A DNA stretch of 64,000 bases from Bifidobacterium longum subsp. infantis ATCC 15697 = JCM 1222 = DSM 20088 (GTDB lineage Bacteria; Actinomycetota; Actinomycetes; Actinomycetales; Bifidobacteriaceae), in contig NC_017219.1 of assembly GCF_000269965.1 (NCBI RefSeq), positions 2,232,001 to 2,296,000 of the forward strand. Reading direction: 5' to 3'. The notes beneath the pieces were generated by a model. It had not been told where the DNA came from and searched no databases. It worked only from the letters and a program-made list of their open reading frames with translations. Positions within the stretch are counted from its first letter, which is position 1. Each line of letters opens with the position of its first letter. A program made the translations under genes and the position numbers. This document shows, in pieces, positions 11,101 through 25,001 of this stretch.

Positions 11101-14100
11101 TGGGTGTATTCCAAGGATCGTCCGACTCCGGCGTATACGCCAGGGATGACGAAATCACGTTGAGGCCCAATACAGCCGCAACCGTGCCGGTCGCGCAGAA
11201 CGACATCTCCGGCGACAACACCAATCTGACCGTCGACAAGCATGTCGAGGTCCAAGGTCTCGACGGGGTGAGCGTGAAAGACAATATGATCTCCTTCACC
11301 ACGCCCGGCAGCGCCACCACCGCCTATATCGCCTACACGGTCAAAGACAAGGCCGGCTTGTCCGATACGGCCACCCTCACGGTAAACGTGGATCCGAATG
11401 CCGCCATCGAGCCGCCTACCGCCTACGACTATCGTGTGCCGTCCGCCGCCACCATCGATAAGAAGTCCGTGGATGTGGATGTTTCCCAGTGGATCGCCAA
11501 TCCTTCCGGCACAGCCAATGAGCTCAAGGTCGGCGTGCATCCCTCCGCCAGCGCTCACGCTCACGTCAAGGGCGGCGAGCATTCGACCACCATCACCGTC
11601 GACCTGACGTCACAGGCGCGAGCCGTGCCTTACACGGTGACCAATACGAAATACAACATCACCTCCACCGCGTTCATCCAGGTACCGGCCTATGGTGTCT
11701 TTCCGCCCACGTTGCGTCCCAAGGCACCGGAATTGAAGGTCAATTCGCGCGAAACCATTGAAATCAACATCAATGACTATGTTCGCGTCGGCGCCGGCAA
11801 GGAACCGTATATCGAAAGCGCTGATTCCATCAGCGCCACCAAGGCTTCCAACTCCGATTTCTACGTGAACGACAAGACCCTGAAGTTCACTGCTGCAAAA
11901 GACTACGCAGGCCCCGCCTCCATTACCTTTACCGCTGTGGATGGCAAGCAGGGATCGGATAAGACCAAGATCATCAATTCCGCAGTGATCACTCTCCAGA
12001 TCACGGTGATAGGCCGCGATGTGCCGCCGCCCACGTTCTCGTCCTCCACTATTGATGTCGAGGCGGGCGCGGCCCCCAAGACCGTTGATCTGACGGCGCT
12101 CACCCATGCACCGTCCGGCGTGTATGACGACGAGAAGCAATACACGTATTCCGGCGGAAGCTCATCGTCCGGGCGAATCACCGCTAACCTGTCCCGTTCC
12201 GGCAGCTTGCAGGTTTCCGCCACCAAGGATGCCGCTCCTGGCACCACCGCGTCCATTCCCGTGCAAATCGCATACGGCGCGGGCACCGTGAATGCCGGTG
12301 TGACCGTGCGCGTAGTGTCTTCCACCCGTCCGCTGGCACGCGTCGGCGACAAGACGCTGAAGATCAAGGCCGGTGCCAGCGATGCCGTGAACGCGCTTAC
12401 CGGCGCGTACAATCCGTTCCCCGATTCCTCGCTGACCGTCATCAGCTGCAAGGCGGATGACGCCGCCAAACTCACTATCGCCGGATGCGATGCCTCCGGA
12501 AACGTCACCATCGCCGTCGCATCCGATCCGGGTGCTTCCACGAATACCGTGCTCGTCACCGTGCAAGACGGCACCAAGTCCAAGGATCGTGAAGTCACCG
12601 CATCGATTACCGTGTCCGTGATCGACAAGCCCGAGCCGCCACTGCTCTCCCCCGTAGCCGGGGAACCGCAGAACAGCGCGGTCAGCCTCACATGGACGCC
12701 CGGTGCCGCCAATGGCAGCCCGATCACCAACTACAAGGTCAGTTGGACCGGCGCCGCCACCGGAGAGAAGGATTGCGGTGCCGTCACCTCATGCCAGGTC
12801 ACTGGTCTGAAGAACGGCAAAACCTATTCCTTCACCGTCGCCGCGCGAAATGACGTCGGCTGGTCCAAGCCGTCCACCGCCGTCGAAGCCACACCGGACA
12901 AGGTGCCGTCCGCTCCCACCGATGTTACGGTCACGGGTGGCAATAAAACCGCCAAGGTGACATGGAAGGCACCGAGCGGTGATTTCAGCGCCGTCGACAA
13001 CTATTCGGTGACCGTCACCGGTGCAGGTGCTCCGCAGACCAAAGAAACCGGCAATACGGCCACCGAGCTGTCGTTTACGTTCAACAACAACGACATTTCC
13101 GATGGCACCGCCATCACGGCGACCGTCAAAGCCCATAACAAAATCAATTGGAGTGCCGAGTCCGCCGCATCGCCGTCAGAGAAGATCTGGGGAGACCCGG
13201 ATGCGCCGAACATTGCGTTGTCGAACAACGACACCACAGTAACGGCGAAAGTCACTCTCGGCAACAACCGCAATGCCGGCTGCCGGAAGATATCCTTTGG
13301 TGGCGACGCTGGCGGCGAAGCCTCTTGCGAGTCACCGAGCTCCCGGTCGTTCTCCATCGATGAGTCGTTGCTCAACACCACAACAATCACCGTAACGGCC
13401 ACCGTGGTGCCGCAGCGCGATGCTTCCGCCGGCACGGGCGAGAGCAGCTTTGTCCCGCAGTACAAGGTCCAGCCGCCCACTGACGTCTACACCACCGGAT
13501 CCGGCAGTACATGCACCGTGCATTGGACCAAGCATGGGCATGCGCAGTCCTACAGCGTGACTGCCGATGGCATCGATTCCGGTACAGCTACTAACCGGAA
13601 CTCACTCGACTTCCGAATGAGTCCTTGGGCCAGATGCAACACCGCATCGGTGCAACAGGTGTTCAACGGCGCTACCAGCGATGCCGCCACCGGAGGCCCG
13701 CGCAATGGCGCTCCCTACACCTATGAGAAGAAGGCTGTAATCAACAAACCGCAGGGGCTGCGCTGGTCAGACAACGCTCACGTCATTAACGTCACCGGCG
13801 GTTCGGTTGATGTCTATGGCAAGCCGGCCACTGTACAAATCATCATCAATGGTCAACCGTTCACGTGGAACTCCGGCCAGCCATTGGACGTCACCGACCT
13901 GGCCGTGGCCGCCGATGGCAACTACGCGTGGAGCGTCAAAGTCACCGGCGGGCCGGGATACTCCGGTCTCGACAACACTGCGGACGGAGACAGCGTCGCG
14001 GGCACACGCCCCTCTGGCTCCTCGGAGGGGACCGAATCGCTCAAATCCGGTACCGATGTCATCACTTTGGCCAAGAACCCCTGGATTCTTGGTTTCGGTA

Positions 14101-14138
14101 ATACCCCAATATCGTCAACCACCATTCACAAGCAGTAG
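8150..14138 (+). pseudogene. fn3: Giant Ig-like/fibronectin III surface protein (PFNA fn3), frameshifted
   Basis: One gene read in two frames. Frame one starts at the ATG after CAGGGAG and gives a membrane-anchored N-terminus (hydrophobic ITLLLLLGLVASAVIMS near residue 30) and a repeat domain, ending prematurely at 9235. The second frame continues to 14138. It contains many tandem Ig/cadherin-like modules (for example DVEQGASYTANALSSFNDPD, VEPLTNDVDPMGG) and, near the C-terminus, at least two FN3 domains (SAVSLTWTPGAANGSPITNY). The total length is one base over a multiple of three. The second frame is closed upstream by TAG at 9024, so the shift lies in 9027-9078. The run of six G at 9032-9037 is the best site: with five G the protein would read through NGGKANPARPVSSKGCVYSAW into the long frame. 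Intact length would be 1995 aa. Literature reports that the FN3 part binds TNF-alpha in B. longum (recalled). Real mutation, phase variation and assembly error cannot be told apart here. Confidence 0.85.
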
Positions 14139-14148
14139 GAGAACATCC

Positions 14149-15459
14149 ATGAGCGAGAACATCGACGACGCGACGCAGTTGTCTGACACGACCCGTCTGT
14201 CCGACAGCACGCAGCTATCCGACGCCACGCACTTGTCCGACGCCACGCACCTGGCATCCGCACCACACACCGGCACGACCCCAAGCACCGCGTCGGTGCC
14301 GCAGCCCGTTGCGCTGCCTAACCTGCCGCAGTGGCCGTCACAAGCGTCGTCAGAAAAGCCGTCTCCTACTACTGATGCCGCCTTCATCCCTGCGGGCGAT
14401 GACAGCACACCTCAATCCCAACCGCAGCGTCAGTCAAGCAAAGCCGCGCAAGCAGCCGCATCGGCACTGCCCGCCAGCATCAATTCAGGACTACTGTCCC
14501 AGCCCACGGCTCAGGTCCGGGATTTCCAGCAGTCCTTCAATGCGCTGGTCGAGAATGTCTCCAAGGTGGTTATCGGCAAGACCATCCCCATCAAGCAATG
14601 CGTCACCGCACTGATGGTCGGTGGCCATATTCTGCTTGAAGACAACCCCGGCACCGGTAAGACCCAGTTGGCCCGAGGCTTGGCCAACTCCATTTCCACC
14701 GGTTTCAAGCGTATTCAGTTCACGCCCGATCTGCTGCCTTCGGATGTGGTGGGTGTGACTTTCTACGATCAGAAGCGCGGAGAATTCGAGTTCCGCGAGG
14801 GCCCGATTTTCGCCTCCATCGTGCTGGCCGATGAGATCAACCGTGCATCGCCGAAGACGCAGTCCGCACTTCTGGAGGTTATGGAAGAGCAGAAAGTCAC
14901 CGTTGACGGCGTCACCCATGATGTGCCGCAGCCGTTCATCGTGATCGCAACCCAGAACCCCATCGAGCAGCTCGGTACCTATAAGCTGCCTGAGGCGCAG
15001 ATGGACCGATTCCTTATCAAGACGTCGATTGGCTACCCGGGCCATGATGTGTCCGTCGATATTCTCAAGCAGGTCGATATCACCGACCGTGCGCAGACCA
15101 TTTCCCCGGTGCTGAGCGGTGACGATGTCATGCGGCTGCGTCAGGTGGCCACCGAAATCCATGTGGATGATGCGATTCGTGAATACATCGTCAGGCTCGT
15201 CGAGGCGACCCGCCACAACGAGAAGATCACGGTCGGCTCCTCCATGCGTGGCGCTTTGGCACTGACCCGATGCGCCCGTATCTGGGCCGCGGCCGATGGC
15301 CGTGCCTACGTGGTGCCGGATGACGTCAAGGACCTTGCAGTGGCCGTGCTCGCACACCGTATCACGCTGACTCCGGAAGCCACCTTCGATGGCGCGACTC
15401 CGGAAAGCCTGATCGCACAGGTGCTCGAAGACGTTCCCTCCCCCACCATCGGTTCCTGA
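14149..15459 (+). CDS. MoxR-family AAA+ ATPase
   Basis: MoxR-type AAA+ ATPase, 436 aa, the chaperone-like partner usually paired with DUF58 and transglutaminase proteins. The AAA core starts near residue 130: Walker A EDNPGTGKTQ, Walker B VLADEINRASPKTQSALLE, sensor region ATQNPIEQLGTYKLPEAQMD, all closely matching MoxR. The first 110 residues are an unusual low-complexity extension with five copies of a six-residue unit (DATQLS, DTTRLS, DSTQLS, DATHLS, DATHLA), then Ala/Ser/Pro/Gln. These Thr-rich repeats are plausible substrates for the kinase at the head of the operon, but that is inference. The start is the ATG 10 bases after the stop of the FN3 gene, behind AGGAGA. Family role: assembly or activation of partner complexes through the DUF58/VWA-like partner. 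Confidence 0.92.
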   Translation: MSENIDDATQLSDTTRLSDSTQLSDATHLSDATHLASAPHTGTTPSTASVPQPVALPNLPQWPSQASSEKPSPTTDAAFIPAGDDSTPQSQPQRQSSKAAQAAASALPASINSGLLSQPTAQVRDFQQSFNALVENVSKVVIGKTIPIKQCVTALMVGGHILLEDNPGTGKTQLARGLANSISTGFKRIQFTPDLLPSDVVGVTFYDQKRGEFEFREGPIFASIVLADEINRASPKTQSALLEVMEEQKVTVDGVTHDVPQPFIVIATQNPIEQLGTYKLPEAQMDRFLIKTSIGYPGHDVSVDILKQVDITDRAQTISPVLSGDDVMRLRQVATEIHVDDAIREYIVRLVEATRHNEKITVGSSMRGALALTRCARIWAAADGRAYVVPDDVKDLAVAVLAHRITLTPEATFDGATPESLIAQVLEDVPSPTIGS

Positions 15460-15483
15460 TAGGGCCTGGAAAGGTATCCGACC

Positions 15484-16707
15484 ATGGCATCTGCATCCGC
15501 CTCATTACGCCGTCGCCGGCGCGTTGAACGCATGTTCAAGCGCGCGGTAAGACGCATCAGACGGTTCTTCGCATCCTACGTCTCGCCCTTGGGCTGGGCG
15601 GTAACGGGCACAGGCATCGCATGTCTTATTGCGTTCCTGCCTCTGGACTGGCATGAGCTGCTCGTATTCGGCATCGTGGCGATGGTGATGATGCTCGCGG
15701 CAATCGCGCTTTCCCTCGGCAACATACGCTTCCACGCGTCCATCGCCGTATCCAATCATCGCGTGACCGTGGGAGACACCGTATCCGTTATCGTCGGCAT
15801 CGACAACACCGGCAGAACGCCGACGACCACGGCACGCGGATATCTGCCAATCGGCGATGCGCGTGAACGATTCAACATCCCCATGCTGGCTCCCGGGCAA
15901 TCCCAGCAAACCGATGTGGAGTTCCGTACCGTATCGCGCGCAATACTGCCCATCGGCCCGTTGCGCATCCGCAAGGGAGACCCGTTCGGCCTGGTGCGTC
16001 ACGAAAAGGAGTTGGCCGACCGCATCACCGTATTCATCCATCCTCGTACCGTGCGTCTCGATACCCTGAATGCCGGCGTGCCCCGCGATCTGGAAGGCCA
16101 ACCATCCGGCCAGATCGTGGATGATGATCTCGACTTCTACGGATTGCGCGAATACGAGCCGGGCGACGACGTGCGTAACGTCCACTGGCTGAGCTCCGCG
16201 AAAACCGGCACGTTGATGATTCGCCAATATGAGGCCACGCGCCGCACCGACACCTCGGTGACCATCAGCGTGAACCCGGATGAGTACGTCAACGGCGAGG
16301 AATTCGAGATGGCGGTGTCCATCCACTCCTCCATCGGCGTCAAATGCCTGCTGCAGGATCGCCCGCTGGTCTGTCACGCGGGCAACGCGCATGGCCAACC
16401 GCGCAACGCCATGGAGTTCCTCGACAACGCCAGTGCCATAGAGCCTGATCGTGAGGATAATCCGAATCTCGCCGAGGGCACGCTGAAGCACAGTCCTGAT
16501 GCTTCGTTCTATTTTTTCACTGTTGGATCGCTGAAAGACATCGAGCAAATCAAGCGCATGACCTTGGCCTTGCCCCGATCGGCCAGCTGCGTGGTATTGC
16601 AGGCCAGCGCCGGCGCCAATCGCGGCATCAGAAGATTCGCCAATTTCACATTGGCCACCATCGGCGAACTCGATGATCTCCCGCTGATCATGGGGGTGCT
16701 CGCATGA
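15484..16707 (+). CDS. DUF58 membrane protein
   Basis: DUF58 family protein, 407 aa. An Arg-rich N-terminus is followed by two membrane helices (about residues 38-53 and 60-80), a beta-rich middle domain and the DUF58 signature REYEPGDDVRNVHWLSSAKT near residue 225. In many bacteria moxR, duf58 and a transglutaminase-like gene stand side by side, and DUF58 proteins are thought to be the adaptor acted on by the MoxR ATPase; that same order occurs here. The start ATG follows GGAAAGG. The stop overlaps the start of the next gene by four bases (ATGA), so the two are probably translationally coupled. The biochemical function is unknown. Confidence 0.9.
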   Translation: MASASASLRRRRRVERMFKRAVRRIRRFFASYVSPLGWAVTGTGIACLIAFLPLDWHELLVFGIVAMVMMLAAIALSLGNIRFHASIAVSNHRVTVGDTVSVIVGIDNTGRTPTTTARGYLPIGDARERFNIPMLAPGQSQQTDVEFRTVSRAILPIGPLRIRKGDPFGLVRHEKELADRITVFIHPRTVRLDTLNAGVPRDLEGQPSGQIVDDDLDFYGLREYEPGDDVRNVHWLSSAKTGTLMIRQYEATRRTDTSVTISVNPDEYVNGEEFEMAVSIHSSIGVKCLLQDRPLVCHAGNAHGQPRNAMEFLDNASAIEPDREDNPNLAEGTLKHSPDASFYFFTVGSLKDIEQIKRMTLALPRSASCVVLQASAGANRGIRRFANFTLATIGELDDLPLIMGVLA

Positions 16708-19217
16708 CCTTCGACCAGTCCAGTATCACCACTACCAATACCGCTGCGTACGCCGGATCGAGCGGCACATACACCGGCACTTCCTCCGGCACGTACACCG
16801 GAACCTCCACCACCACCGGCTCCTGGGCCGACTCCACACATTCGGTTATCTGGATGACCAGAGGCAATGTGCTTCGCGGCATGGGCCTCAGTCGCCAGCC
16901 GTGGGGCAAACGAATCGCCAGCCTTGTACTCATAGCGGCGATGATGTTGCTGGCGCAAGCCAATCTCATCGACGTGTACGGCGGCGTGGCCACTTGGACG
17001 ATTGCCGCCGTACCGGCCACCTTGCTGGGCGCGATCATCGCTCTGGTGGGCATGTTGCCGGCGTTGCGACTGTGGTGGCAAATCGTGTTTCTGGCGTTTG
17101 CCCAATTCATCATCGGTCCGGTGGTAACGCTGAGTTCCACCACGTCCCATTACGTGATTCCCACCTTGAAGACCTTGAGTTCAGGTTGGGAAATGACGTT
17201 TGGCTCGTTCAAGTACATTATTTCCGTCGATCCGCCTCTGGGCACGCAAGACGGCGTACTGATGGCGGTATGGACCATCGGCCTGTGGCTTACGTTCCTC
17301 ACCGGCGTGTTTGCCATTAATGCCAACGCATGGTTGTCTCTGGTGGGAGTGCCGCCCCTTGCGGCGGCCGTGGCCGTATGTGCTCTGCTGGGTACGGACA
17401 GCGGCTGGCAACGTGCCATCTGCGGCATTGCCTTTGCCTTGCTGCTGATTATCTGGCTGTCTTGGCGTCTTGAACTGCTGGAATGGGGGCGCTGGATATC
17501 CGCGCTGATCATCGTCGTGCTCGCTGCCGGCCTTGCTTTCGGGGGCACGTTGCTGGTGCCGCAGGACCGTTTCGTGCTGCGTGACCGCTACGATCCGCCG
17601 TTAAGCCCCTACGATTACACCAGCCCGCTCAGCGGCATGCGATCCTATATCAAGGACCACAAAAAAGACGTGTTGCTGACCGTCCATAATCTACCGGCCG
17701 GAACACCGGTCAAACTTGCGGTGATGGATCGATTCGACGGCACAGTATGGAACCTGTCCGATTCTTCCGAAGCCACGGGCTCCTCGAATTATCATCGCGT
17801 GGGCACCACGATCAAGGCGGATGAGCAGGGTAAATCCTTCACTGCGACCTTCACCGTCGATCAGGGACTGACCGACACCTGGCTGCCGCTGGCGGGAGCG
17901 GCCGCTGGCGTGAGCTTCGCCAACGATGCCGACAACGGCAATGACACGTTCTACTACAACACGGATACCGATTCCGCCATTATTCCCGCCGGCACGCGCA
18001 AGGGACTCACCTATACCGAATCCGGCATCATAGCCCACAAGCCCACCGATAAGCAGATCAGCAGTGCGGCCGCGGCCCGCATCACGCAGCCTTCAGCCCA
18101 GGATGTTCCCGATTCGGCCAGCAAACTGGCCACGTCCATTGCCGGCGGACAGTCCTCGGGCGGTGCCGCCGCCACGGCCTTGGCCGACACATTGAAAGAC
18201 TCCGGATGGTTCTCACACGGTCTGGAAGGCGATTATCCTTCCGATGCGGGCCATGGCAATTACCGTATCAACAAGCTGCTGGCAGGCACGGCCATGGTGG
18301 GTGATTCCGAACAATATGCCTCCGCCATGGCACTGATGGCTCGTGAGCTGGGACTGCCCTCCCGTGTGGTCCTGGGATTCCTGCCGAAAAACGAGGATGG
18401 CGAAATCACCGATGCCCGCACGGAGAAGACTTCAGGCAATGGCACCAAAATCGAATTCACCGGCAATGATGTGACCGCTTGGGTGGAAATCAAATTGCAA
18501 GGCCTGGGATGGGTGGCGTTCTATCCGACGCCCAAGGAGACCAAGGTGCCTGATGAAAACCAGAACCTGACGCCGCCGAATCCGCAGACACTGGTCCGGC
18601 AACCACCAGTGCCGTTGACCGACCCGCTGCGCGATCAGACGCAGGCCAAAGGCCAGAGTTCGTTGGCCGGTACCGACGCCGATGATTCGCCGACCAACCT
18701 GTTCTGGGTGCGGTTCTGGCGAGTTACTCGTGCGGTAGCCATCTATGGAAGCCCCCTGTGGACTCTGCTCATCGTTTGCGGACTAATCCTGATATTTAAA
18801 GCTGCATTGCTGGCACGTGCACGACGGCACGGCAGTCCGAAAGCCCGTGTGGCAGCGGGGTGGAATGCCATACACATACTTGCCGAGCAAAGCGGCATCA
18901 CAGCCAAGGGCACTCGTCGCGATCAGGCCGGCGCAATCGCCCGTCAGCTCGGCACGGACGATCAGGCACTGATTCAACTCGGTCGGGAAGCCGACTACGC
19001 CACGTTCTCGGGGCAAGACATTGCATCGGGCCAAGCCACCACATATTGGAATGGAGTCGACCGGTTGCGCAAGGCAATGCTCGCTTCTTTGCCGCGTTTC
19101 AGGAGGATACGTACACGGCTTTCGCTGAAAAGCGTGTCTATATTGGCAAATAGACACGCAGCAAAGCCGCATACAGCGCGAGTCAAGCGCAAGCATAAGA
19201 AGAGGAAAACGTCATGA
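16704..19217 (+). CDS. Transglutaminase-like membrane protein lacking the catalytic triad
   Basis: Transglutaminase/protease-like fold in a multi-spanning membrane protein, 837 aa (TgpA-like layout). About seven hydrophobic segments lie in the first 290 residues, then an extracellular core, then one more helix (WTLLIVCGLILIFKAALL) and a cytoplasmic basic tail. The core contains GTAMVGDSEQYASAMALM, RVVLGFLPK, DVTAWVEIKLQGLGWVAFYPTP. In active members the aligned residues are Cys, His and Asp; here they are Ser535, Thr591 and Tyr607, so the enzyme activity is predicted lost. Thr/Gly/Ser repeats mark the N-terminus. It overlaps duf58 upstream and the phosphatase remnant downstream by four bases each. 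The role may be structural or binding. Fold assignment is secure; loss of activity rests on motif alignment by eye. Confidence 0.9.
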   Translation: MTFDQSSITTTNTAAYAGSSGTYTGTSSGTYTGTSTTTGSWADSTHSVIWMTRGNVLRGMGLSRQPWGKRIASLVLIAAMMLLAQANLIDVYGGVATWTIAAVPATLLGAIIALVGMLPALRLWWQIVFLAFAQFIIGPVVTLSSTTSHYVIPTLKTLSSGWEMTFGSFKYIISVDPPLGTQDGVLMAVWTIGLWLTFLTGVFAINANAWLSLVGVPPLAAAVAVCALLGTDSGWQRAICGIAFALLLIIWLSWRLELLEWGRWISALIIVVLAAGLAFGGTLLVPQDRFVLRDRYDPPLSPYDYTSPLSGMRSYIKDHKKDVLLTVHNLPAGTPVKLAVMDRFDGTVWNLSDSSEATGSSNYHRVGTTIKADEQGKSFTATFTVDQGLTDTWLPLAGAAAGVSFANDADNGNDTFYYNTDTDSAIIPAGTRKGLTYTESGIIAHKPTDKQISSAAAARITQPSAQDVPDSASKLATSIAGGQSSGGAAATALADTLKDSGWFSHGLEGDYPSDAGHGNYRINKLLAGTAMVGDSEQYASAMALMARELGLPSRVVLGFLPKNEDGEITDARTEKTSGNGTKIEFTGNDVTAWVEIKLQGLGWVAFYPTPKETKVPDENQNLTPPNPQTLVRQPPVPLTDPLRDQTQAKGQSSLAGTDADDSPTNLFWVRFWRVTRAVAIYGSPLWTLLIVCGLILIFKAALLARARRHGSPKARVAAGWNAIHILAEQSGITAKGTRRDQAGAIARQLGTDDQALIQLGREADYATFSGQDIASGQATTYWNGVDRLRKAMLASLPRFRRIRTRLSLKSVSILANRHAAKPHTARVKRKHKKRKTS

Positions 19218-19479
19218 CCACAGGTTCCATCCGTGTCGCGATGACCAGTGACGTGGGTCTTAGGCGCAACAACAACCAAGACAGGAAGCCGTGGACGCCT
19301 TGGTGGCGGCCGCGCTCGATGCGGGCGGAACCGACAATATCACTGTGATTGTGGCCGATATGCCACTGACCGAACCCGAACATCACGCGTTCAGCGCTTT
19401 TAGACTGGACGAGGGCGAGGACATTGGCGCCATTGAAGACGCAACACTGCGAACACTACGGACCATACGTTCGGCATAA
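19214..19479 (+). pseudogene. prpC: PP2C Ser/Thr phosphatase remnant (prpC) with internal deletion
   Basis: The start, overlapping the previous stop as ATGA, encodes MTTGSIRVAMTSDVGLRRNN followed by NQD, the standard PP2C N-terminus with its first metal-site region. Immediately afterwards the sequence jumps into another frame that encodes QEAVDALVAAALDAGGTDNI and then TVIVADM, the standard PP2C C-terminus, continuing to the stop at 19479. A full PP2C catalytic domain needs roughly 230 residues, so about 200 codons between the two ends are missing and the junction near 19282 is out of frame. The in-frame product would be only 44 aa. The operon phosphatase that should oppose the kinase is therefore gone; paralogues elsewhere in the genome cannot be seen. 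The DNA is contiguous with its neighbours and has no insertion sequence scar. Confidence 0.88.
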
Positions 19480-19505
19480 CCGAGCGAACATAAGGAGGTA
19501 ATCCC

Positions 19506-20117
19506 ATGGTTGATTATGATGCTGCGGTCGCTGCCGTACAGGATCCGAACGCGGACCCGATTCTGTTGGCAAAAATCGCCTACGAGAATCCGGAATTCGG
19601 CGCAAACGTCGCCGTGAATCCGCGTTGTTATCCCGGCTTGAAGCGTTGGATCGCCGAATTCGGCGATGAGCGTGCCCGCGAAACCCTGGCACAATACGGG
19701 TTCACCGCCGACGCATTCGGCGGCCCGGTTCAGGATCAGGAGGCTCCGGAACAGGCGGCCCAGCAGGCTGCCGAGCAGCAGCCTGCAGACGCTTACGCCG
19801 CCGACCAGTACGCCGCGGCTCAGCAGACTGCCGCCGCCCAGTACAACGCCGCCCAGCCCGCCGCCGACCAGTACGCGGCCCAGCAGCCCGCAGCTCAGGC
19901 GGCATTCGAGGAGCCTGTGGCCACCAATCCTTATGGCTTCACCGCCGAACAGGCCCTGACCACCACCGACCAGATGCAAATCGCCCAGATTGCCCAGTAC
20001 GCGCCTGAACTACGCGCCTGCATCGCACGTAATCCCAACACCTATCCGGCACTGATCGAATGGCTGGGCCAGCTCGGCGACCCGGCAATCAACGCCGCTC
20101 TGGCTTTTCGTCAGTGA
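19506..20117 (+). CDS. Variant leucine-rich repeat (LRV-like) protein
   Basis: Small protein of 203 aa with two similar helical modules at its ends. The N-terminal one reads DPNADPILLAKIAYENPEFG and then ANVAVNPRCYPGLKRWI; the C-terminal one reads TTDQMQIAQIAQYAPELRAC and then IARNPNTYPALIEWL. The pattern, with Asn-Pro and a following Trp, resembles variant leucine-rich repeats. The middle (about residues 75-145) is Gln/Ala/Tyr-rich low complexity with AADQYAA-type repeats. A strong AAGGAGG precedes the start. The gene follows the damaged phosphatase and precedes an FHA gene, so it probably belongs to the same signalling operon. I do not recognise a function; a protein-interaction role is inferred. 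Confidence 0.8.
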   Translation: MVDYDAAVAAVQDPNADPILLAKIAYENPEFGANVAVNPRCYPGLKRWIAEFGDERARETLAQYGFTADAFGGPVQDQEAPEQAAQQAAEQQPADAYAADQYAAAQQTAAAQYNAAQPAADQYAAQQPAAQAAFEEPVATNPYGFTAEQALTTTDQMQIAQIAQYAPELRACIARNPNTYPALIEWLGQLGDPAINAALAFRQ

Positions 20118-20132
20118 AAGGACGGCATCATC

Positions 20133-20771
20133 ATGGCCAAACTTCCCTACCCTCCAGCACCTGAACTGGGTTGGTATTCCGACGATCCGGTGGAAGGCAC
20201 CACGGATTCCGCAGTTGGCACAGCCGAACCGCAGAACGACTATGGGCAGCCCAGCTCTGCGGAAACCGCGGCCAATACCGCTTTTGCGGCAGAGCCTGCC
20301 TCCACTGCCGCTACCGCCGCCGCTGAGCCCGCTGCCACCGCTCCGGCAGACACCACACCGCACGCCGCCGAAAACGACATCGAGGATTGGGACGGCACCG
20401 TGCTTTCCTCCTCGTTCACGTCCAAGGCACCGAAGAAGACGTACCTGCTGCATAACGATGTCACCGGCCAGACCATTGTGATCGATAAGAGCACGTTGCT
20501 GGGCCGCAAGCCTTCCATGGATGTGCCGCAAGGTGCCAAGGCGGAGCGTATCGAAGACCCGACCCGCACCACGTCCCGCAACCATGCCGCCATCAGCATC
20601 GACACCGATGGCGCGCTGTGGATCGAGGACTACGGCTCGTTGAACGGCACCTACATCATCACCAATGGCCAGGAGACCCAAGTCACCAAGGGCACAACGC
20701 TCAAGCTCAGTGCACCTTCAACGGTGCGTATTGGTGATCAGTTCTTCCAGTTCACCGAAAAACAGGCCTGA
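20133..20771 (+). CDS. FHA-domain protein
   Basis: Forkhead-associated domain protein, 212 aa. About 95 N-terminal residues are an Ala/Glu/Thr-rich linker, and the C-terminal half is an FHA domain: VIDKSTLLGRKPS (the GR pair), TRTTSRNHAAI (the conserved S-x-x-H), and YGSLNGTYI (the conserved N-G). FHA domains bind phosphothreonine, so this protein is a natural reader for the Ser/Thr kinase encoded at the start of the operon. The start ATG follows GAAAGGACGG and lies 15 bases after the previous stop. The operon ends here at a strong hairpin. The partner phosphoprotein is unknown. Confidence 0.92.
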   Translation: MAKLPYPPAPELGWYSDDPVEGTTDSAVGTAEPQNDYGQPSSAETAANTAFAAEPASTAATAAAEPAATAPADTTPHAAENDIEDWDGTVLSSSFTSKAPKKTYLLHNDVTGQTIVIDKSTLLGRKPSMDVPQGAKAERIEDPTRTTSRNHAAISIDTDGALWIEDYGSLNGTYIITNGQETQVTKGTTLKLSAPSTVRIGDQFFQFTEKQA

Positions 20772-20835
20772 GTAATCAAGCAACGAGCGGCTGCCTGCTC
20801 TTGTTCAACAGGAAAATCACAATGGCAAATATACG

Positions 20836-20868
20836 GATGGCCCGGAACTGATATAGTTCCGGGCCATC
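20836..20868. terminator. Bidirectional intrinsic terminator between FHA gene and rpoC
   Basis: Perfect 14-bp stem (GATGGCCCGGAACT and its complement) with a 5-nt loop, followed on the plus strand by TTATT. It lies between convergent transcription units and probably ends both the plus-strand signalling operon and the minus-strand rpoBC operon. Confidence 0.85.
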
Positions 20869-20893
20869 TTATTGCGATTAACGCAAGATCTGA

Positions 20894-20921
20894 GTCCTAG
20901 AAAGGACATCCTTTCTAGGAC
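20894..20921. terminator. Hairpin just downstream of rpoC
   Basis: Thirteen-base inverted repeat GTCCTAGAAAGGA around a 2-nt centre, nine bases after the rpoC stop on the minus strand. It has no clear U-run, so it may act as an RNA-stabilising stem or first-stage terminator ahead of the stronger hairpin at 20836. Confidence 0.6.
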
Positions 20922-20929
20922 CCTCTCGC

Positions 20930-24967
<4,038 letters not shown>

Positions 24968-25001
24968 TTGTTAATCCGTTTCTGTTCTTGAGACCTTCCC
25001 G

